A stretch of DNA of 64,000 bases. Origin: Paramecium sonneborni (taxonomy: Eukaryota > Ciliophora > Oligohymenophorea > Peniculida > Parameciidae). Below the pieces are notes generated by a model that worked only from the letters and a program-made list of their open reading frames with translations, had not been told where the DNA came from and made no database searches. The stretch covers positions 352,770 to 416,769 of the forward strand of contig CAJJDN010000062.1 of assembly GCA_905182985.1 (NCBI GenBank), in the 5' to 3' direction. A program made the position numbers and the translations under genes. Shown piece by piece: positions 14,931 through 28,146 of this stretch; position 1 is the stretch's first letter; each line of letters starts with the position of its first letter.

Positions 14931-15493
14931 TCAAAATTGATTCACATTTCTCTATAATTAAGGGAGTATTTCTTCCTCATATCTAGAGTAATTTTTGTTC
15001 CAACAATTCAGTAAAGTTGTTGATTAAGTAGTCAATTTACTTTATTAACTAATAAATTGTATCTCATCATTTAAAATGTCATGTTAAATGTTGTCCATAG
15101 TGTAAGCTAACAATATATCTTTGATTGTCAATCCCACTTCAGGAGTTGTAATTTCTACAATTACTTTACTTCCTTTGTTATACCATTTTGGATAATCTAA
15201 ATTATTTTATAAAATATCTTACGTTCCATCTTCTCAGATAAATCAGAAACAGAACTCATAAAAGCAAAACTTTCCTTAAAAGTTGGAAACTCAAACTCTC
15301 TCTTGATTACTGTCATTGATGGGTTAAATTACCATTTATCTGACAGCTGTTGAATCTCTTTGAGTTACATTATGTGTTCTGAGTTCAATTTTGAGGTTGC
15401 TAACTTTGGAACATCTTTAAAGTCTTTGATAAAAACTTTTATTTAATCCATGATTAAATGATTTTATGTAAATGATGAAATATATCTATACAT
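14931..15493 (-). CDS. pterin-4a-carbinolamine dehydratase-like protein, paralog 1
   Basis: One 26-nt intron (GTA...TAG) gives 178 aa. The central part (about residues 45-135) matches the PCD/DCoH fold: SFAFMSSVSDLSEKMEHYPKWYNKGSKV, then EITTPEVGLTIKDILLAYTMD, equivalent to the canonical HHPEW..VYNKV...L.TH...GLS..D...A. PCD recycles 4a-hydroxytetrahydrobiopterin and can act as a dimerisation cofactor. The canonical active site uses three histidines. Here the pair HH is HY, and the later TH is TP, so two of three appear to be lost and dehydratase activity is doubtful. A C-terminal extension of about 45 residues is not part of the usual domain. The start MYRYISS was chosen because paralog 2 starts MYRYVSS. 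The intron position is shared with paralog 2. Confidence 0.75.
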
Positions 15494-15714
15494 GTTAATA
15501 TTTTAGTTATTTTAATTATTAAAATTTTATCCATTTCTAGAGGTATATAAACCTATAAAATGCGTGTTATTAAAATTTGATTAATTATGATATGATTTAA
15601 TATCAATATAATTCAACTGTTAAAATCTGAAAAAAGCGTATTAAAAGACATTTCTTTTTTAGAATATATAAAATTTAACGAAAGTTATAATGATATCTAT
15701 AGATATATATATTA

Positions 15715-16268
15715 TCAAAGTTAAACTATATTCTTTTGGAAACCTTAGAACAATTCTTCGGTTTTAGTATAATTTGAATTCCAATTGTTCAACAACTGAT
15801 TTGTAGATACTTTAATAGTATCACAAACATTTTCAACTGTTTAATTTTCTACATCATTAGCAATGCTATCCATTGTATAAGCTAACAAAATATCTTTGAC
15901 TGATATTCCTCTACAATCTTAAGTTGTCATTTCGACTGTCACTTTATTTCCTTTTTAAACCCATTTTGGGAAATCTAAATATGAAATAAAGAATTACGTT
16001 GCATTTAATCCGCAACTTAGGAGACTGATCCCATGAAAACAAAAGTTTACTTGAAATCAGTGAATTTAAATTCTTTTATAAGTTTAGTAGAATCTTTGCT
16101 TTATTGCCATGATAAGGAGTGAATATCCATAGCCTAGCTAATTTCTTCTGTATTTAATTTCGAAACAGAAATTGAAGGAACATCTGAGAAATCTCTTACG
16201 AAAATTTTAATGGAATTAATCAAGGCTGGTGTTCTGAAGCCTAATTCACTTGAGACATATCTGTACAT
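15715..16268 (-). CDS. pterin-4a-carbinolamine dehydratase-like protein, paralog 2
   Basis: One 23-nt intron at the same place as in paralog 1 gives 176 aa. The aligned core reads FVFMGSVSQVADQMQHFPKWVQKGNKV and TTQDCRGISVKDILLAYTMD. The first histidine of the HHP motif is kept (HFP), the second is Phe, and the TH histidine is Gln, so the triad is again incomplete. In contrast to paralog 1, the DC.G.S..D segment is close to canonical. Both share an N-terminal extension (KIFVRDFSDVP versus KVFIKDFKDVP) and a C-terminal extension containing NCWNKNYSRYEEE/NNWNSNYTKTEE. The pair lies head to tail, 221 bp apart, a simple tandem duplication that has diverged considerably. Confidence 0.75.
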
Positions 16269-16847
16269 GGCAATTAGATAATTTAATTAATATATTTCGA
16301 ATGACATTCCATCTAACTTATCAATTTCTTAAAAGTACGAACCATTTTAATTCCAACGTAATAAATATGAAGAATTAATAAATCGGTTATTTTTTAATCA
16401 TAATACTTATATAGAATATCAAATATTCAAGTTACAAATTATACTCAATTATTCCATCAAGAAAAAACAAGAAATAACATCTAAAAGTGAAATTATCAAG
16501 GAAAAATAGATATTTCTATTAAATTCAATAAAAGAAAATTTTAAATTATTGATTATATATCAAATATAATACTTGTATCTTATATATCTATAAATTCTAA
16601 TTGAAATATCACTTTTATTTTTATTTTTTAGTATATGAAGGTTTAGAATATAAATTAATTGTTAAGAAAATAAGAAATACTTAGTTTAATTAAACTATTA
16701 ATAATTTTAATATTCAATTAAGCGTCATTATAAATAAAATAATTCTAATTAAAATATATTATTTCATAATTATTTAAGTAAATTGAGAGTATTTATTGGA
16801 GTGACGCATTTTCATATCTTTAATATTTAAATTATTTTAAAAACGAA
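16269..16847. other. AT-rich divergent intergenic region
   Basis: This lies between the divergent starts of the PCD-like paralog 2 and the lysine-ketoglutarate reductase gene and must hold both promoters. I see no gene, tRNA or clear motif in it beyond A/T runs. Confidence 0.5.
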
Positions 16848-18593
16848 ATGGACAAGTTGTACATCGGTATTAGAGCAGAAGATAAGTCTTATTGGGAAAG
16901 AAGAACTCCAATTCCTCCTCATGATTGTAAATACATAATGGAAAAAGTAACAAAATAATATGTGACCTTAGCATTCAAAAATTTAAATAGTAGTACAACC
17001 ATCAACAAAAAGAATATTTACAGATGAACAATATTTGGAAGTTGGTTGTTTAGTTTAAGAAGACTTATCTTAATGCAAAGCAATTGTTTGTATTAAAGAA
17101 ATCCCACTTGAGAAATATATAGAAGGAATGACTTATTTACATTGGTCTCATACAATAAAAGCATAGCCACATAATATGCCTGCACTTGATATGATGTTAA
17201 AGAAAAATATTAGACATTTAGATTATGAAAGAATTTATGATGAAAAGGTAATCATTAAATTAATATTATATAGGGTGTAAATACAACTGCATTTCCATAT
17301 GCAGGAATAGCAGGTATAATTACATTTTTGAATGAATATGGAAAATTTTTACTGAAAAGAGATATTGCCACACCATTTTTATAAATAGGTCCAACATATT
17401 AATATTTTAATAAAAAAGATGCTTATTAAGCTCTTAGTATAGCAGGATAAGCTATAAAAGAAAGAGGATTACCAAAGGAAGCTGGATTACCAATAATTAT
17501 AGGTGTTTTAGGTTCAACAGGGTTGTGTGGTAAAGGTTCAATGGAAGCCTTATCTAATCTTCATGTTACAATGGTTAAACCTTCAGAACTAAAAGAATTA
17601 GTCAATTCTCCTAATGACCCAAAACATAGAAGAACTGTTTATGTTTGTCCATTCAAAACAACTGATTTAGTTAGACATTAAGAAGATTATGATAAAGAAT
17701 TTACTTCATAAGATTATTACAATCATCCAAATTAATATACACCTGTTTTCCATACTAAATATTTACCATACTTGACAATTATTGTTAACGACATTTATTG
17801 GGATCATAAATTTCCTAGATATGTAACAAATTCATAAATGAGAGTAATTTTAATTTATTATAATTTTAGGATTTAGTTTAATCAGGAAAAAGTAGATTGT
17901 AGGCTGTATGTGATGTTACATGTGATATGGAAGGATCTATTCAATTCTTAAAAAAATACACATCACCAGATAACCCTGTTTATTTTTATGAACCAATTTC
18001 AGAAACTATTCATGATGAATTTGATTCTAAATCACCTAAAGACATTATGTATATGTCAATAGATTTTTTGCCCTCTTAATTACCTTATGATGCTAGCATT
18101 GATTTTGGAGTTGCTTTAAGAGATATTGTTCCTTATCTTGCTTACTCAGATTCAACTAAATCTCTTGAAGAAAGTGGTTTACCAGTATTTTTATAAAATG
18201 CTACAATTACATTACATGGATAGCTCACTCATAAATTTTAATATATTACTCATTTAAGAAATATAAATGATTAATTAAAGGAAGCTGAAAGTTTCTAACC
18301 TAAAAAAGCTTTAAAAAAGGTTCCTTCATATTTGGCTATTAAATTGACTGGTCATTTATTCGATACTGGGGCTATAAATAAAATCTTGTCATTAGTTTAA
18401 TCGTATCATATTTGTTTATTCTTTTAGTGGTTGTAAATTTAACATTGTAGATATTCAAGCTGGGTAATCTGATAATTAATAAACTTCCTGTTTGCTCTAA
18501 TTGTATAGTAAAAATAAAGGATAGTTAATGGATGAGGTTGATAAAGTAATTCAACTATGTGAGACCTTAGGAATCTAAGCTGAGATGGAATGA
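16848..18593 (+). CDS. lysine-ketoglutarate reductase (LKR half of AASS)
   Basis: Four short introns give about 545 aa. The protein aligns with the reductase half of alpha-aminoadipic semialdehyde synthase. It starts LYIGIRAEDKSYWERRTPIPPHD, continues with RIFTDEQYLEVGC, AIVCIKEIP and TYLHWSHTIKAQ, then FPYAGIAGII, GVLGSTGLCGKGSMEAL and AVCDVTCDMEGSIQFL. It ends with a LOR/SDH-type regulatory tail (SGCKFNIVDIQAG...VIQLCETLGIQAEME). LKR condenses lysine and 2-oxoglutarate to saccharopine using NADPH, the first step of lysine breakdown. In animals and plants a saccharopine dehydrogenase domain is fused C-terminally; here the ORF stops at a clean TGA before any such domain, and the next gene is on the other strand. 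The product is therefore monofunctional, unless the other half is encoded elsewhere. No clear mitochondrial presequence is seen. Confidence 0.85.
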
Positions 18594-18697
18594 TTAATAA
18601 TATTCATATTACAGGATTTAGATGATAACAAAAGTTTATAAATAATATTATTTTTCAATTTAATAAATATAAGGTTCACATAATTATGTTATATTAA

Positions 18698-19499
18698 TCA
18701 TTAATTTTCCACTTAAGTTAATATTAGTCCTTTTTTGTTTGTTCTTATGAACCCTTTTTTATTCTTATAAAATTTACTAAACTTTTTAATTTTTTTCTTT
18801 ATTATAGGTACTTTATCTTTGATAGGTTCTAATGTTAAAACATTTTTGCACTAAATGCATTTGCATAGATTATTACATTACATCCCTTTTGCAAAACAAT
18901 CACAATAACCTTTTAAACAAAAATTTTTTTTGCATTTACATCCTTTTTTTTCTAAAACTAAAGATCTTTGCATTTATTAACTGATGAAGGATTTATTATT
19001 ATTGCAATTAACACATTTACAAAGATTGGAACAAGAAAAACCATCTTTAGCACAAAAACAATATTTGGAAGAACATTTTCTTTTCGTGCATGAACAACCT
19101 ACTTTTTTTTTTTTATATTTTTGTTTATCTGTTAAATCCAATTCTGTTTTAGGTTATAATTAACTATAAGAAATATCCCAAACAGGTTAAGAAAATTGAT
19201 GAGATTCATTAATTAGATTCACAAGAGAAATATCCTCTTCATCTTGTTGTGAATAAATTGGTGATTATTTACCAAATAAAGGAGCATTTATTGGAGATGC
19301 TTGAAACTGTATTGAATTTTCTGGAGATTATATAGGGCTGCCTTATTAAATTTAAAGAGTATATAATGGTGCTTATTGAGTAGAACTTTATGGATGATAT
19401 ATCATACTTTATTTAAATGATTTGTTAGAATGTTGGTAAACCACTCATTAATTAAAGACTTTATCCTTCTCTTAAAAAATCATTTGATTCAGGATCCAT
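18698..19499 (-). CDS. tesmin/TSO1/LIN54-like CXC-domain protein
   Basis: Two cysteine-rich CXC motifs are present in the C-terminal half. The first is KKVGCSCTKRKCSSKYCFCA...CSNLCKCVNC. After a spacer of about 20 residues containing QRSLVLEKKG, the second is GCKCKKNFCLKGYCDCFAKG...CNNLCKCIQC. This two-CXC arrangement is the DNA-binding CRC domain of tesmin, plant TSO1 and LIN54, which binds CHR-type promoter elements through Tyr residues; the equivalent Tyr is present in KYCFC and GYCDC. The N-terminal 130 residues are Gln/Ser/Pro-rich. The model starting at 19499 (MDPESNDFL) with a 22-nt intron gives 259 aa. A shorter model starts at MIYHPQ near 19405 without that intron. Likely a nuclear transcription regulator, possibly acting with the Rb-like protein encoded at 6610-9336. 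Confidence 0.85.
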
Positions 19500-19771
19500 T
19501 ATAAAATAAACAATAAATATAATTGTTTTTTTTAAGTCACAATTTCTTAAAATCTCATAAAAATGAACACCTACTCTTAAATCTGTTAAAATTAGTTAAA
19601 GTAAATCAAATAATATAATATCAATTAAAATTTTGAATATGAAAGCAAAAGAAATGAATTTATATCATGAACAAAACATTATTTGTTTAAGTAAAATATT
19701 CATAAATTTCTATAATTAAAATTAATATTTAGATAAGATTTACATTTTATTCATTATTTTAAAATAATAAT

Positions 19772-22572
19772 TCACTTTTTTTTTTTCCCTTTTTATTCCC
19801 TTAATTTTCTATCTTGTCTTTACAATATTTCAAGTTTTTCTTTCCATTATTAAGATTAATCAAAATCTTTCAATTTCCACCACAATAAATCCATTCTAAA
19901 ATTAGCATCTGACGGTATAGGATATTAAGCTAATTGCATTTTTACAGGAAAATCATTATGGATAGAAATTAATTTTTCATTATCAATCTATTATTAATAT
20001 TATAAAAAAGTACTTTTATTTCATTAACCCATATTCCTTTTATTTTATGTTTTATATTTTTAATATCTTATTTAAGATCTAATCCTTTGTATTTACGATA
20101 ACCCTCTTTATGAAATTTTTAAATAGCTGCATCAGTAACATCACAAATAGCTCCACATAAATAATCTAATTGATTTTAATATTCAATATCAAAAAATTAA
20201 CAATATTTTTTATCTGGATTAAATGTAACTTCAGTAATTATTTTATTTTTGATATCTATAATGAATTACTTTTCAAGATAATTCATTACCTTATCTCCAT
20301 AAGTTGTTCCATTTAAACTTCCAGGAGCCAAAGTAATCAATACAACTTAATGAGGATTTTCAAAAGTGATTTTTAATGTACCTATATTTCTTCCAACTAC
20401 TGAATTAGAATTAAAATTAGCTATCAATTCCAATTAAGCGTCAATTCTATATAATCATTAATTAATTTTACCTATATTATCTACCAAACATCTATATAGC
20501 ACAAATTGGAGGATGATGACTGATCTATTCACAATAAATAGGACAATTATCATAGAATCCTTAAAAAGTCTCTCCTAAAATTGGGTTGAAAGGCTTTTGA
20601 TAAATAAATTATATACTTTTTCACAAGAAAGATACATAAAAATGAATCCAAATTAAAAAGCAGCACATTATTTTATTCTATAATAAATATCTTAAGATTA
20701 AGCAGCATTTTCTAAATAAATTGGTGCAAATCCCATACTGTTACAAACTCGTTCAGTGTTTGATCTTGCTTCAAATATTGAAACTGGCATTGAAACACTA
20801 GTAATTGATTTTCCCATCATTAAAGAAGCTCCAATTCTAGTCAACAAGAATTTTATAACTGCTTTTTAAGCAGCTAATTTCTCCTCATTTATCACTTTTA
20901 ATCCTCCATTTTTTTCTTCTCTAATAAAATCCTTTTTAAAAATATAATGTCCACCTTCTTATTAAGTTAATAATTATCTATGTTATATATCAGATTCTTT
21001 TGGATATAATTAATGCTTAACATTAATAGAGCAAGAATTATAATCTCCAGATAAAACTAATTTCATTTTTTTATCAACCCAATCTCTAACATTATCTAAT
21101 GTATCATCCATTTATAATGGTTAAGCTGTCATTCTTCTTGCATTTTATTCATACACATTTCTAGATACTTCATCTTTAATAATATTTTGAGTAGAATCAT
21201 TTTAAACAATAAATAATTTATCATTCATAGCATCTAATTCTTCGCAATCAAAAAATTTTTCATTATTATCTGATTTTATTGATTCAATTAATTGTTAATC
21301 CTAATTTTAATTTTATTATTAATATTAAAAAATTGTCTCATCCTATTTATTTTTTTAATTATTCTAAATATTTCTCTTACTTCTTTAATTTACATTAATT
21401 ATTTGATTTAAAAATAATTAAATAAGATAAGAGTCTTCATCAGGATAGGACAATCCTTACATAAACTATTCAGAAAAATAATAAACTTTAGTTGACTTTT
21501 CGCTAAAATAAAGAAGATATATATTACCTTGTTTAAATACCCCATACACCATATTTTAAACTTCCTTAATAATTTTTTGTTAATGATTTTTGATCAATTT
21601 ATTTTTAGACAATAAATTCAATATTGTCAATTTTTAAGTGATGTTACAAATATTGGAATTCTCTTTTAAAGATAAATATATTAGATAACTCTCTAATCTC
21701 AAGTATTAAAAAAGATTTATCTTCATGTAATTCTTTAATCATTCTACTTTCCTGTGTATTAATAAAAGCATTCCACAAATTAATTTTATTATAATCTGTT
21801 AAATTCTGAATAATATCATCTTTACCTACGTAATTATATAATATATAAAAATACAGTTGCTGTCAAATTCTGAGAATACTTTAAATTAATGATGATTGTG
21901 TTCATTTCTATATATTAATAATTTATTTTCAAATATTAATTTGAAATTCTCTAAATTGAGTTAACTCTTTCGAATTTAAGCGATACTACATTTATAACAA
22001 AAAATACCTATCCCTAATTTCTGTAATATCAAAGAAGCTTGGAATATCATAATCTATTTAATCAATGATATTATCTAACTAATATTTATTAAAATGGTAC
22101 AATAATTCTATTTATTTATCTTTTCTTAGATATTTTTTTATATTTTCTCTTCTTACTTTTATTTCTCCTCTACTTTTTTACATAAATCTTATAAAATCCT
22201 TATGATTTCATTAGCTTTCTATTCATTTTCTATTCCAAGAGTAATACATTTTCCTCCTGTTTTCGATATTAAATCAAATGTTGTTTTATCTTTTTTCTTT
22301 TCTTTGTTTTCTACCTAAAAGCTGTAAAAATTCTTAAATACTTAATACTCTTATAAAAAATAGGGTTTTAAGTTTTGTTTTTCTTTAGAACTCATAGTAG
22401 CAAAGACTCTTTTTTCATTATCAATTATAAATTTCTTAGCTTCCCATCTACCAAAAGTCTTTCCTTTCACTAAAATTTCGCCTTCCTAGATATCCATTGA
22501 AGGTTGATAAAGAATTGGTCGAGAATCTGTAATAGTATTTACGCATTCCTGAAAAAAATTAGAAATATTCAT
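19772..22572 (-). CDS. oxysterol-binding protein-related protein (PH-like + ORD)
   Basis: The N-terminal segment (EGEILVKGKTFGRWEAKKFIIDNEKRVFATM) looks like a PH domain, which binds phosphoinositides. A Gln/Lys-rich helical linker follows. The C-terminal half has the OSBP-related lipid-binding domain: TSVSMPVSIFEARSNTERVCNSMGFAP, then NPILGETFQGFYDNCPIYCEQISHHPP, which contains the family fingerprint E..SHHPP (about 20500-20530). It ends IPSDANFRMDLLWWKLKDF...QWKEKLEILQRQDRKLRE as is usual for the family. ORPs transfer sterols or phosphoinositides between the ER and other membranes at contact sites. A FFAT motif was not found. Several 24-30-nt introns are required; their exact number was not fully traced in the linker. 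The 3' end is highly basic (QKGKKKK). Confidence 0.85.
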
Positions 22573-22619
22573 AATTATTAACCAAATTTATTGATACTCA
22601 ATAATCGCTGAATTCTTAA

Positions 22620-25600
22620 TCAAAGCCATCCATCCATATCTAATTAATTTTATCTAACTTCTAAATTTCTAATTGTTGCTTAATATGAATTGTTCAATAT
22701 TATTTATGATAACTCTTTTACTTTCTCAATATCTAAACAATATGTATTCCAATCTGCATGCGAATTTTAGACATCCATCGTTTATCCTAATTAATTATAA
22801 AATAAGCATTTATATTTTTATATTGATATTGGAGAGCATAATAAAGTAACATAACCATTTTCTAAATTTATATAAATAGATATTCCATTATGTTCGTTAT
22901 TTGCATGCTAATTAAAATTTCCTGTTTGAAGGTTCTTTTTACATGAATAAATACAAAATGTTTTTGAACAGAATAAACACATCGAAAATCCTCTATATCT
23001 TTGGTCTTTATTGTAAAATCCACAAGCAAAACATTTTTTAGTAAAATATTTACAGTAGAATTCCTTAAAAGTTAAACCAATTATACATTTCAATTCCTCT
23101 ATTAATTGTTATTAATTTATAATTGTAAATTAATAAGGAATATTTTAAATTAGGGTTTTTTATAAAGATTCTTAAATTTATTAAGATATTTCATCTTTTA
23201 TATCAAATGACAATTCAAGCTAAGCTTTTATATCATTTTTTATATTATATTAAATGCAACACTTTATTATTTTTCGTTTTAATCTTTCTAAATCTTTATC
23301 AAGAACAACATATTTTTAGATTAAACATAATATTTTTAAAATTAAATTATTTTTTGTCTAAAATTAAAATTTCTCTTTAATTTACATTCTTGCTGCTTCT
23401 ATATTTGTTTATTTTAATATCATAAGTAACTAATTGAATACAATACTTTTTTTATTTCTAATATACTCTGGTAGGTTTTATAATAAAGATACAAGCAAAT
23501 CAAAAAAAATATTATAATATGTTTAAGTTAAGGTTACTAATGCAGTAATTTAATTTTCGAATAAGCTCTCATTAAAATTTTCAGAGACAAATAATTAAAG
23601 ATCTGAATTAAAAGTTTCTACATCAAAGTTTGTTAATTATATTTAAATAGGTAAAGTAAGTGTACAAGGCAACTTACAAACTGGACATCCAATCTTAACC
23701 CAATTAGGAGCATTTTATCTTCTATTTTTTTAATCAGCTTAAAATCCCTCTGTTAAACAAGTTTAATGGAAATAGTGTTTACAATCTGCTATTCCAATAT
23801 CAATTAAATTGAATTGTTAATTTTTGAAATAATCTAAACTCTCTTTAGAAATAATTGAAAAATTTGAAGTTTATGGTTTCTTGATCAATAATAATAAGGC
23901 TACACTGTTTTGTTAACTTAAAGGTAATCTACAAGATGAGCATACCTTATCATAGGTATCTTCATTATTTTCTTTAATATTGTTACTATCAAGCATATCT
24001 TATAGAAATTCAGATTTTTATAGTTTATTATATTTGTCTTTAAATTGATTCTTTTTATTTTATAAATTATTCTTGACTTAATTTTATGATTTTTCAGTAA
24101 ATTTTTGAACTACTGTTGTAATTTTATTAATTTCTGATATCAAAACTTATATTCTTTGGATATCATCTTTTCGCTCTTTTTTCTTTTGAATTTATTCAAA
24201 TTGATCTAAAATGGAAGGAACATCAACTATAAATTCTTAGGTTCTAAAATAATTAGCTGCTATAATTTAAATATATAACAATTAATATGTTTAAATTAAT
24301 GCAAATCCTTCTGTTGCTAATAAATGAATGTTTTTTTATATGTATTCTCTTTTACAATATTCTTTTAGAAGATGATAAAGTATAGTTCTAAAATTTGTTT
24401 ATGAAAATAATTCAACATCCCATTCAATACCATTACCTAAATGAATCTCCTTTTCAGATTTATTTTATTCTATTAATTTTTCAACAATTTGATTATTGGT
24501 AGAATTACTTATATTAAAAATGGCTGGATCATAAATAATTTTATAATCAGGCTTTAATTTTAATTTTTTTACAGCTTAATCAACTTCGCAAATCTCTAAG
24601 ATATGATCTGGAAGATAGGAACAACTTATGATCCCCATTCTTTTTAATTTATTTTCAATATCAGTATATTGGAGATAAGTTGAGAGATTGTAAAAATTTT
24701 AGATTGATTTGGCCAATGATAATTTTAAATCTTTATGAAGATTTTATGAGGTTGAGCAACAAACATTATATAAATCAAGATCAGAACTTAACATTCTTAA
24801 TAATAAACAACTATGATTAATTTAAATATATATACCAGAGTAATCTATTCATGTCGCTCTCAATAGGTATTTTACGATTTTTTATAATTTAAAACAAATC
24901 ATTAAATCCTTCATTTTCATATATGAATAAATAAAACTTTAAAAATGAACTATCATAAGATTCAAGTATCACCAATTCATTTTAATCACTTAATCCTTAA
25001 TAGATTTATTCTAAAATTTTATTTTAACAAAAATATATTGAAGTATAAACTTATAAACATTTTGATAAGACTTCGTAAAAGATTATTTTTAACTCCTTCT
25101 TATCTTCTTCTAATACATTTAGAATATATGACTCAAAATCTTTTCCTGATGAAAAATTTTTTAAACAATATAATTAAGATAAGAAAAAAGTAAACAATCT
25201 TTCAATCACAGTTATACTTTTTATCAATAACAAATAAATTTTAGACAACCTTTGAAAGATCTCCTTTTCACTTAAATCTTTAACTTCAATATATTTTTTA
25301 TAGGCTTCATGTAGTTACATATCAATTGAAATGCATTTGCTTTTTTTTTTCAAAATAGAATAGCATTATATTAGCATTAATTTTGTAATATTTTCTTTAA
25401 ATAATGGAGTAGCAGATTAAGAATCAAATAGTTTTAATAGTCCTGTTTTAATCACTTCTATAGCTTAGCATTAACAAATTAGAAAATAGATTGCATCTTA
25501 CAAATCATATTATCGAATTATTAAATTTTCATCAACTATATTTAGATGCTAAGGCTTAATCCGATTAAAACAATCTATAAAAGCAGTAATAGTGAAATCT

Positions 25601-27032
25601 TGATATTTAAAGTTTTGTATAATTTCTTTAGTAATTTCTTCAGAGTAAAATTGTAATTATTATTTTGCAAGAGCCTAATTAAGTTATTTAAAACCCATTT
25701 TATGGAAGAAACTATAATCATATCTCAATTTAAAAACCATTGAGTAGGATAATTATTTAAATGATTAGAGGGGGTTATGAGAATGAATTATATCTTATAA
25801 ATCCCTGATATAATTGTAAACTATTGATATATTTTAATTATTTAGAAATAGCTCTTGAAGTTATTCTGCTACATATTGAGTATGTTATTCATGAATTTCG
25901 GATAAATAAAATCTCTACAAGTTATATTGAGAACTCTTATAACTTTTAATATACATTTTGATATTTTCAACCATTTATAACAACTATTCATTTTAAAGTC
26001 TAACAAATTTTGAATTAGATATTTCTTACAGTTATATTAAAGTTTCATCTATCTAATTATCATATCTGGTTACTTTTTATCTTGTCAGTAACCACATTGA
26101 TTAGTATTTTTTTATGTAACAAACTTAAATAAACTACTTAAACGAATAATCAGCATAGAATCTAAATAATAAGCTTTCAATTATCAAGGCTGGTTATGGT
26201 CCTTAACTTTCAATTAATACTTGAACTTCAAACAAATCTTCAAATATGGATTATTTTGATTCTTGTGTTAATTATTATTAAAAAATCTATGAAAGTAAGA
26301 TTATAAAACATAATCTTGATTCTGTAAGCCAATAACACATCTTAAAAAGTATTGAATTTAAATATATTGCTTATTAAAAGATTTTATAATAATCTTCAAT
26401 ATCATATTCAGAATCTATCGTTTCTTTTAAAGGAATTATCAACAATTTTTCACTTATGTGATATAATTTGAGTATTTTTAAATTAAACTTATGATAATCG
26501 CTTTTTATTTTTTTTGTTAATTGTAAATACACAGAAGAAAGAGCTCTTATAAAATTTTCAATTTTTTGTTTTAAAGGCTCTGAAATCTTTTTTAATTCTT
26601 AATTGTAATCAAACTTTGAGATCCCTTAATGCTTAGAACAGAATCCAGAAGGTATAATTGTTTATTCATCTCCACAATCACAAGCTCCACCAATTTTATG
26701 CTTTATAATACATTTATGATCTTTTTTGAGATAAATAAAATACTTATATGTACATCAGGATCAAAGCACTGATAGCAATACATATGAAAGGGATCAGGAG
26801 CACAAGTAAAACATTAAAATGTTAGTTCTCCATTTTTTATATCTTTTCCACAAACTGATTTTACTTGACTTTCGGCATTTTTCCATATTGCAAATTCCTC
26901 ATCCTTGTCGCTTATAAACTATTTGAAAATTTAAATTTCATTTATTGGCTCTTTATATTAGAATGATAGAGACTTTAGTCTATTTTCTAAAATAGTAAGA
27001 GTTTCCACTTATTCTTAAGACTAGAAGCTCAT
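22620..27032 (-). CDS. UBR-type E3 ubiquitin ligase (N-recognin-like)
   Basis: A gene of 4.4 kb encoding about 1,400 residues with several short introns. Near the N-terminus (residues about 60-130) is a UBR box: CGKDIKNGELTFQCFTC, CYQCFDPD, then HKIGGACDCGDE and GFCSKHQG, with the Cys/His spacing of UBR1/2/3. The middle is long and helical without other recognised motifs. About residue 1050 there is a RING-H2: CSSCRLPL, then after an insertion ADCKHYFHQTCLTEGF and IGCPVCKLPC. The C-terminus (KKCFACGFYNKDQRYRG, CLFCSKTFCIYSC, NQHANNEHNGISIYINLENG) corresponds to the zinc-binding cap of UBR1/2 that covers the UBR box and RING. The product should recognise N-degrons and attach ubiquitin. Start: the first Met upstream of the UBR box. 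Confidence 0.85.
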
Positions 27033-28146
27033 CAATTAAAATTATAATATATAATATATTTATAATGCTATGAAAAAATTTATTTAAAAGGTATCCACCC
27101 CTTCTTAAATTAAAGACATTAAAACCATAAACACAAAAGTTAAAAATAGAATTTTTATAAAAGAAATTTTTTTATTATTCTAAACTTTTGTATTATTTTT
27201 GCAATTTCAAAACGAAATAATATAAATCATATTATTATTTATAATTATGTCTATCTAAAACCTTTCTATTTTATTCTAGCCTATATTTGAATAAATTACT
27301 ATTGCAATTGTATTTGATTGTCAAAAACTAAAAGTTTTAAACTTATAAACAAAATATTTTAGTGTAAATAAATTAAATTATGAATCATTTTATAATTATT
27401 TTATTCTTTTCTTGATAATAGACATAATATAATTCCATAATGAAGAAAATATTATAATTAATTTATTGGTAAAATGACATTATAACATTTTATAGGTTAT
27501 TAATACTCAAGAATTTTAAAATATGAAGATTAACTTAGCGTAAAAATATTGATAGGGAAAATATTAAATATTATTCCTGATTAAAGAAATATAAAATAAC
27601 TTGCAAAAATATAAATGAAATGAAGGAATGCAGAAGAATATGATTATTATTAGATCGTTAATAGTTATTGAGACTTTCATAAAATATAAATATATAAAAC
27701 CTACCTATATAAAATGAAAAAAGAATATGAAAATTATTCTAGCTTAAGATGATTAGAATATTATTTCTTGATTGTTTTTCATAATGCCTTATATCAAGCA
27801 TGTATATTATAATCTAAATTGAAATGAAGAAAAATCTTTAATAGAGTATTAAAGAACACTAATTTATGGATAAATAATATCAGTCTTATTTGATAATGGA
27901 TTCTATCAGTTTATTAAATAGATTAAATGATGCACAATGATATCAATGAATAAAATTAGGTTAAATTTTTTGAAAAATAGTAGTATTTTTGAAACCTTTC
28001 AAGAATAAGGATAGTTATTTGATAGGATTGTGTCTAATTGTAAAGTTTAACATAAAGTTTCATCCTTATTCATAAAAAAAAGTAGTTGGAAATTCCAGTA
28101 AATGTAAGAGGATATTGATTTGAGTTAGATATAATTATATTTAATT
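27033..28146. other. 1.1-kb AT-rich intergenic region
   Basis: This lies between two divergent genes and is unusually long for this window. I found no open frame with convincing composition, no tRNA-like fold and no repeat. It must contain both promoters, and could hide a non-coding RNA that cannot be recognised by eye. Confidence 0.4.

Noticed and set aside
24945..25193. Plus-strand 82-aa ORF
   Set aside because: It lies opposite the UBR-type ligase coding region and has no own features.
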